Assembly (NCBI GenBank): GCA_045575975.1
Contig: JAZNFO010000009.1
Span: 1-45,278 of the forward strand
Direction: 5' to 3'
Source: RGIG8709 sp045575975
Lineage (GTDB): Bacteria > Bacillota > Clostridia > Monoglobales > Monoglobaceae
Length of the DNA stretch: 45,278 bases
Shown: positions 41,577 through 45,278 of the stretch, piece after piece
Layout: each line of letters begins with the position of its first letter
Numbering within the stretch: the stretch's first letter is position 1
Translations under genes and position numbers: made by a program
Notes under the pieces: generated by a model
Databases searched by the model: none
What the model was told of the DNA's origin: nothing
What the model saw: only the letters and a program-made list of their open reading frames with translations

Positions 41577-41828
41577 AATTACCTCACATAAAACATTTAA
41601 TCATCTGTCAATTATACTTTAAAAATTAAGAAATGTCAACAATTATTCCCTTCCCCATATTTACTACATTTTTTTGTAAATTTAAGTTATAATATAATTG
41701 TATAATAGTTTATTTCTGTTAAATATGCTTATTTTCCATTTTTTGTCTTATATAACCATTGACAAGGCCCAGTAACCCGTAGTAAACTATATGCCGAGTT
41801 TAAAATTTAATAAAAGAGGTTTTTATAT
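41577..41828. promoter_or_regulatory. Divergent promoter region of the AEC carrier and lactate permease genes
   Basis: For the carrier (-): TTGACA (41639-41634), 17 bases, TATAAT (41616-41611), a strong match. For lactate permease (+): TTGACA (41759-41764), 18 bases, TAAACT (41783-41788), weaker. No clear operator palindrome. Confidence 0.75.
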
Positions 41829-43454
41829 ATGTTAGCATTACTTGCATTTATGCCAATTCTTGCAACCTTAATTTTAATGATAGTATTTAACTGGTCCGCA
41901 AAGATATGCCTTGCAATCTCCTGGGCTTTAGCCATTGTTTTTGGCATTATTTTCTTTAAAATCGACCCTTTCGCACTTCTTGCAAGTTCCCTTTACGGTA
42001 TGCTAAGTTCTATTGATGTTTTAATTATTATTATCGGTGCTATCTTAGTTATGAATACCCTGAAAATATCAGGTGCTACCGCATCTATCAACCGGGGATT
42101 TATGAACATTTGTCCCGACAAGCGTGTTCAGGCGTGCATTATAGGTTTTTCATTCTGCTCCTTTATAGAGTCGGCAGCAGGCTTCGGAACCCCCGCCGCA
42201 CTGGCAGGGCCACTCCTTGTGAGCCTTGGTTTCCCGCCAATGGCAGCAGCTATGATTACCCTCTGTTTTGACTCATCGGCAGTTTCCTTTGGGGCAGTTG
42301 GAACTCCCGTTACCTCTGCGTTGAATGCTTTAGGTATGGCAGGAAACGAAGCTTTTATTTCTAAGTTCTCATTTTGGACAGCCCTGCCTCACACAGTTGT
42401 CAGCACAATACTTCCTCTTATTGTTCTTATGCTGACAACTAAAATATTTTCTGTTGAAAAATCCTTTAAGCCCGCCTTAAAGGCAGCACCTTTTGCAATT
42501 TTTACAGGACTTACATTTTCTGTTCCGCTTCTTTTGACATCAATATTTATGGGATACGAATTTGCATCCCTGATAGCATCCCTTATATCAATTGCTTTAG
42601 CAGTTATTGCAGCAAAATGCGGGTTTCTCGTTCCAAAAGAGAACTGGGACTTTGGCAATCCCGACAGCTGGGATTCAGAATGGCTTTCAACCAGTGAGGT
42701 TTCTCCCACTTTGGAATCAAAAATGTCCTTAATAAAAGCCTGGGTGCCTTATCTTTTAATAGCAACACTCCTTGTTATCACCCGTATTCCACAGCTTGGA
42801 ATCAAAGGAGTCTTAACAGGTGGTTCGCCCTTTGTTATAAGAATAAACAATCTTTTGGGCTTTGAAAATCTTGACTGGAGCTTAAAATGGGCGTATCTGC
42901 CGGGAACATTCTTTATTCTGGTTGCTTTTATCACCAACATAATCCATAATATGAATGGAGAAATGATAAAAAAATCCTGGGGAGACACAATAAAACAGAT
43001 TTCCGGTGCCGCTTTGGCTCTTGTTTTCGGACTTATGCTTGTTGAGGTTTTAAAATACAAAAATAACATTGGAACAAGTATGCTTGATGAAATGGCAAAT
43101 GCCCTTTCTATGGTCGGGAAAAATCTTTATGTTCTGATTTCTCCTTTTATTGGAGTTTTAGGTGCTTTTGTTTCCGGCTCTGCAACAGTGTCCATGAACC
43201 TTTTCTCAAATTTGCAATTTAACACAGCCCAGGTTCTGGGACTTCCCGAAGTCTTTGCCATTTCAATGCAATGTGTTGGGGCGGCAATCGGTAATATGGT
43301 GTGCATAAACAACGCAGTTGCGGCAAGTGCCACTATCGGTACAACCGGCAAAGAAGGAAAGCTTATAAAAATAAATGTTATTCCTATGCTTATTTATTCT
43401 TTAATTACAGCTGCAATTTTCTATATTGTGCTGGCGCTTGGAATAAAACCGTAA
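41829..43454 (+). CDS. lctP: L-lactate permease
   Basis: A 541-residue member of the LctP family, which moves lactate or glycolate with protons. Conserved blocks include IGFSFCSFIESAAGFGTPAA, GPLLVSLGFPPMAAAMITL, CFDSSAVSFGAVGTPV, and near the end FIGVLGAFVSGSATVSMNLF and QCVGAAIGNMVCINNAVAAS. About 13-14 spans, normal length. The start ATG has AGAGG upstream. It lies alone between its promoter region and a terminator. Lactate import or export would fit the D-2-hydroxyacid dehydrogenase elsewhere in the window. Confidence 0.93.
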   Translation: MLALLAFMPILATLILMIVFNWSAKICLAISWALAIVFGIIFFKIDPFALLASSLYGMLSSIDVLIIIIGAILVMNTLKISGATASINRGFMNICPDKRVQACIIGFSFCSFIESAAGFGTPAALAGPLLVSLGFPPMAAAMITLCFDSSAVSFGAVGTPVTSALNALGMAGNEAFISKFSFWTALPHTVVSTILPLIVLMLTTKIFSVEKSFKPALKAAPFAIFTGLTFSVPLLLTSIFMGYEFASLIASLISIALAVIAAKCGFLVPKENWDFGNPDSWDSEWLSTSEVSPTLESKMSLIKAWVPYLLIATLLVITRIPQLGIKGVLTGGSPFVIRINNLLGFENLDWSLKWAYLPGTFFILVAFITNIIHNMNGEMIKKSWGDTIKQISGAALALVFGLMLVEVLKYKNNIGTSMLDEMANALSMVGKNLYVLISPFIGVLGAFVSGSATVSMNLFSNLQFNTAQVLGLPEVFAISMQCVGAAIGNMVCINNAVAASATIGTTGKEGKLIKINVIPMLIYSLITAAIFYIVLALGIKP

Positions 43455-43471
43455 GAAATGTGACTTATTAA

Positions 43472-43521
43472 AAAGGCGTTGTCTCAACTCGTGAATTTTT
43501 CGCTTATTGAGGCAACGCTTT
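43472..43521 (+). terminator. Terminator after lactate permease gene
   Basis: Stem AAAGGCGTTGTCTCAA / TTGAGGCAACGCTTT (one G-T pair) with a 19-base loop, followed by a T-rich stretch. Confidence 0.8.
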
Positions 43522-43540
43522 ATTTTTATTTAGGGCCGTA

Positions 43541-45142
43541 CTATTTAAGAGCGCCCTTATATCTTTTGATTTTTCCTGTTGTGGTTTTTTCCATTTCTGT
43601 TTCCTGAACTGTATATCTATTAATTTTCTTATACTGTATCAGCTGTTCATTAACTGATGCGATATGATTTTTAATTTCCGCTTCTTTATCTCCTTCAAAT
43701 TCTTCATCTGTTACTATTCTGCAGCAGATATCATCACCCTCTGCATACACAATACATTCTTTAATTGCAGGAGAAAGATTTACCAGTGTTTCAATTTCTT
43801 CAGGGAACACATTTTTGCCGTTTGAAAGAACAATAACATTTTTCTTTCTTCCCCTGATAAACACATAACCTTCCTTATCCATACTTCCCATATCACCTGT
43901 ATAAATCCAACCATCTTTGATAATCGCCTTGGTATTTTCAGGGTCATTATAATATCCAAGCATTACATTTTCGCCTCTTGCTATAATTTCGCCAATGCCA
44001 TTTTCACCGGGATTATCAATCTTAATTTCAACCCCCGGAATTGCTTTACCAACAGAGCCTACGCGCATATATTTATCACTTTCTGCAGTCAGCACAGGAG
44101 ATGTTTCTGTTAAACCATAACCCTGAATCGAAAGAACACCGATATCATTAAAGAATTTTAAAACATCGGGAGATGCCGCAGCCGCTCCGATAATAACAAG
44201 GCGAAGTCCGCCTCCCATTCCGTCTAAAATCTGCTTGAATAATTTTCTGCGGATATCAATTCCCACTTTTCTAAGTGCATTTGAAACCTTAAGAGCCATT
44301 TCTATAGTTTTTGTTTTGCCCTGTGCATTAATCTTTCTTCTTACCGCAAGCATCATTTCTTCAATAATTCTCGGAACACCAACAAAAATTGTTACTCCGT
44401 ATTCATTCAGACATTTTGCAATTCTGAGTCCCTCACAGAATACATTACACATACCTATTGATAAGAAAAGCATCATTTGCATCATACCAAAGGTGTGGTG
44501 CAAAGGAAGAAGTGCCATATTAACATCGGTTTCATAGAAATTTTCCCAAAGACTCATTCCGATTATATTTGATGTTATGTTATTCTGAGACAGCATAACC
44601 GCCTTTGAATTTGATGTTGTGCCTGATGTGAATAAAAGAACCGTCATACCGTGAGTGCTGACCTCAATGGCATTATATTCTTTTTTATTGTCTGCCTCTT
44701 TTCCTAAAATAAGTAAATCCTGAAATTCTTTATCTTCTGTGCAAATCTTAGTGAGATTATAACTTCCAACTCTATCCCTGAATTCACCGCCATAGAAAAG
44801 AGCAACCGCCTCCGAACGCAAAAGCTGGTCTTCAATCTCGTAATCAAGTAGCCCTCTGTCAAGAGGAACAATTACGCCCCCTGCAGAAACTGCCGCAAGA
44901 TACACCAAAACCCATTCATAGCTGTTCTTTCCTATTACAGCAATGCGCTTGCCGGCAAGACCTTTTTCCATAAAAGCACGGGCAAGATACTCAACCTCGT
45001 CTGCAAATCTTGAATATGTTATTTCATCATAATAAACCTTTTTATTTTCATCTCTTTTTTTAAGCTTAAAAGCCACATTATTTTCATATTTAACCTTGCA
45101 GGTTTCAATCATTTCCCTTAAATGAGCATACTTTTTATACAT
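43541..45142 (-). CDS. AMP-forming acyl-CoA ligase (long-chain type)
   Basis: A 533-residue ANL-superfamily ligase that activates a carboxylic acid through an acyl-adenylate. It shows the P-loop LLFTSGTTSNSKAVMLS, the GYGLTETSPVL block, YTGDMGSMDKEGYVFIRGR and the C-terminal catalytic Lys in TTTGKIKRYK. Its linker FIRGRKKNVIVLSNGKNVFPEEIE is that of the long-chain fatty acyl-CoA synthetase (FadD/FAA) class, unlike the medium-chain-type enzyme at 28-30 kb. It has no HTH or cupin part. The promoter upstream overlaps a palindrome. Confidence 0.88.
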   Translation of the reverse strand: MYKKYAHLREMIETCKVKYENNVAFKLKKRDENKKVYYDEITYSRFADEVEYLARAFMEKGLAGKRIAVIGKNSYEWVLVYLAAVSAGGVIVPLDRGLLDYEIEDQLLRSEAVALFYGGEFRDRVGSYNLTKICTEDKEFQDLLILGKEADNKKEYNAIEVSTHGMTVLLFTSGTTSNSKAVMLSQNNITSNIIGMSLWENFYETDVNMALLPLHHTFGMMQMMLFLSIGMCNVFCEGLRIAKCLNEYGVTIFVGVPRIIEEMMLAVRRKINAQGKTKTIEMALKVSNALRKVGIDIRRKLFKQILDGMGGGLRLVIIGAAAASPDVLKFFNDIGVLSIQGYGLTETSPVLTAESDKYMRVGSVGKAIPGVEIKIDNPGENGIGEIIARGENVMLGYYNDPENTKAIIKDGWIYTGDMGSMDKEGYVFIRGRKKNVIVLSNGKNVFPEEIETLVNLSPAIKECIVYAEGDDICCRIVTDEEFEGDKEAEIKNHIASVNEQLIQYKKINRYTVQETEMEKTTTGKIKRYKGALK

Positions 45143-45173
45143 AACTCTACCTCCGTTTCTATTATGCGTACAT

Positions 45174-45217
45174 CTAGTATTTAATACCAGATTAACATAT
45201 AATTAAAACTTTGTCAA
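45174..45217 (-). promoter_or_regulatory. Promoter and palindromic operator candidate of the acyl-CoA ligase gene
   Basis: Minus-strand TTGACA (45217-45212), 17 bases, TAATCT (45194-45189). The 17-base near-palindrome CTAGTATTTAATACCAG (45174-45190) touches the -10 box and could bind a repressor. Confidence 0.6.
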
Positions 45218-45225
45218 GAAATATC

Positions 45226-45254
45226 TTGAATTTTATGTAAAAATATTCTATAAT
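45226..45254 (+). promoter_or_regulatory. Rightward promoter at the window edge
   Basis: TTGAAT (45226-45231), 17 bases, TATAAT (45249-45254), pointing to a gene beyond the window. Its -35 lies back-to-back with that of the ligase gene, in the inverted repeat TCAAGA-AATA-TCTTGA (45214-45229). Confidence 0.6.
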
Positions 45255-45278
45255 TAATATAAATCTTAAAAAAGAAAA

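Noticed and set aside
41665..41706. Repeated TATAAT-like boxes as the lctP promoter
   Set aside because: No -35 box lies at proper spacing; they are likely chance matches in AT-rich DNA, so the TTGACA at 41759 is preferred.

Overview
The window looks like a chromosomal segment of a low-GC, Gram-positive, anaerobic member of the Clostridia (Bacillota). The grounds are AT-rich DNA with strong GGAGG-type ribosome binding sites and TTGACA-17-TATAAT promoters, a GatCAB amidotransferase set, two T-box leaders, a YlmC/YmxH-type PRC-barrel protein, PcrA rather than UvrD, an LTA-synthase-like sulfatase, and the remains of a glycyl radical enzyme. The species cannot be named from the sequence alone.

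Layout. 1-6.2 kb (+): a PAP2 phosphatase, a DUF5662 protein, then mnmG-gatC-gatA-gatB, ending in a bidirectional terminator. 6.25-9.6 kb (-): a Na/phosphate transporter with a PhoU-like tail, and putP. 9.7-17.3 kb (-): a membrane protein of unknown function with greA; then cysteine desulfurase, IscU/NifU scaffold, mnmA, pcrA and a methyltransferase, which links sulfur mobilisation to tRNA 2-thiolation; then rnhA. 17.5-22.0 kb (+): a D-2-hydroxyacid dehydrogenase, a secreted HEFTH metallopeptidase, a cold-shock protein and Hsp33. 22.17-22.64 kb: five tRNAs (Val, Asp, Phe, Gly, Cys).

22.64-26.6 kb is the accessory and decaying part. A membrane diguanylate cyclase gene sits directly after tRNA-Cys and is bracketed by imperfect inverted repeats. 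It is followed by a hairpin-rich repeat element. Next come small genes for an MGMT-like protein and a PAS protein. Then come the remains of a glycyl radical enzyme, an SMP-30-like gene and an AraC regulator, joined by an apparent deletion. tRNA-Glu follows.

26.8-28.0 kb (-): an ECF sigma factor with a membrane-anchored putative anti-sigma factor. 28.1-30.7 kb (-): a fused HTH-cupin-acyl-CoA synthetase gene whose leader is a T-box riboswitch. This is the most unusual regulatory arrangement in the window, because T-boxes normally control aminoacyl-tRNA synthetases and amino acid genes. ylmC follows, then a second, canonical T-box in front of thrS. 33.3-38.8 kb (+): an LTA-synthase-like sulfatase, a PgsA-like enzyme, a SulP transporter and an NSS transporter. 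38.8-45.1 kb: lepA and an auxin-efflux-type carrier (-), L-lactate permease (+), and an acyl-CoA ligase (-) with a palindromic operator candidate at its promoter.

Most of the window is housekeeping. The places most worth a second look are the T-box/HTH-cupin-ligase locus, the repeat-bracketed GGDEF gene with its hairpin array, and the glycyl-radical/AraC deletion scar.
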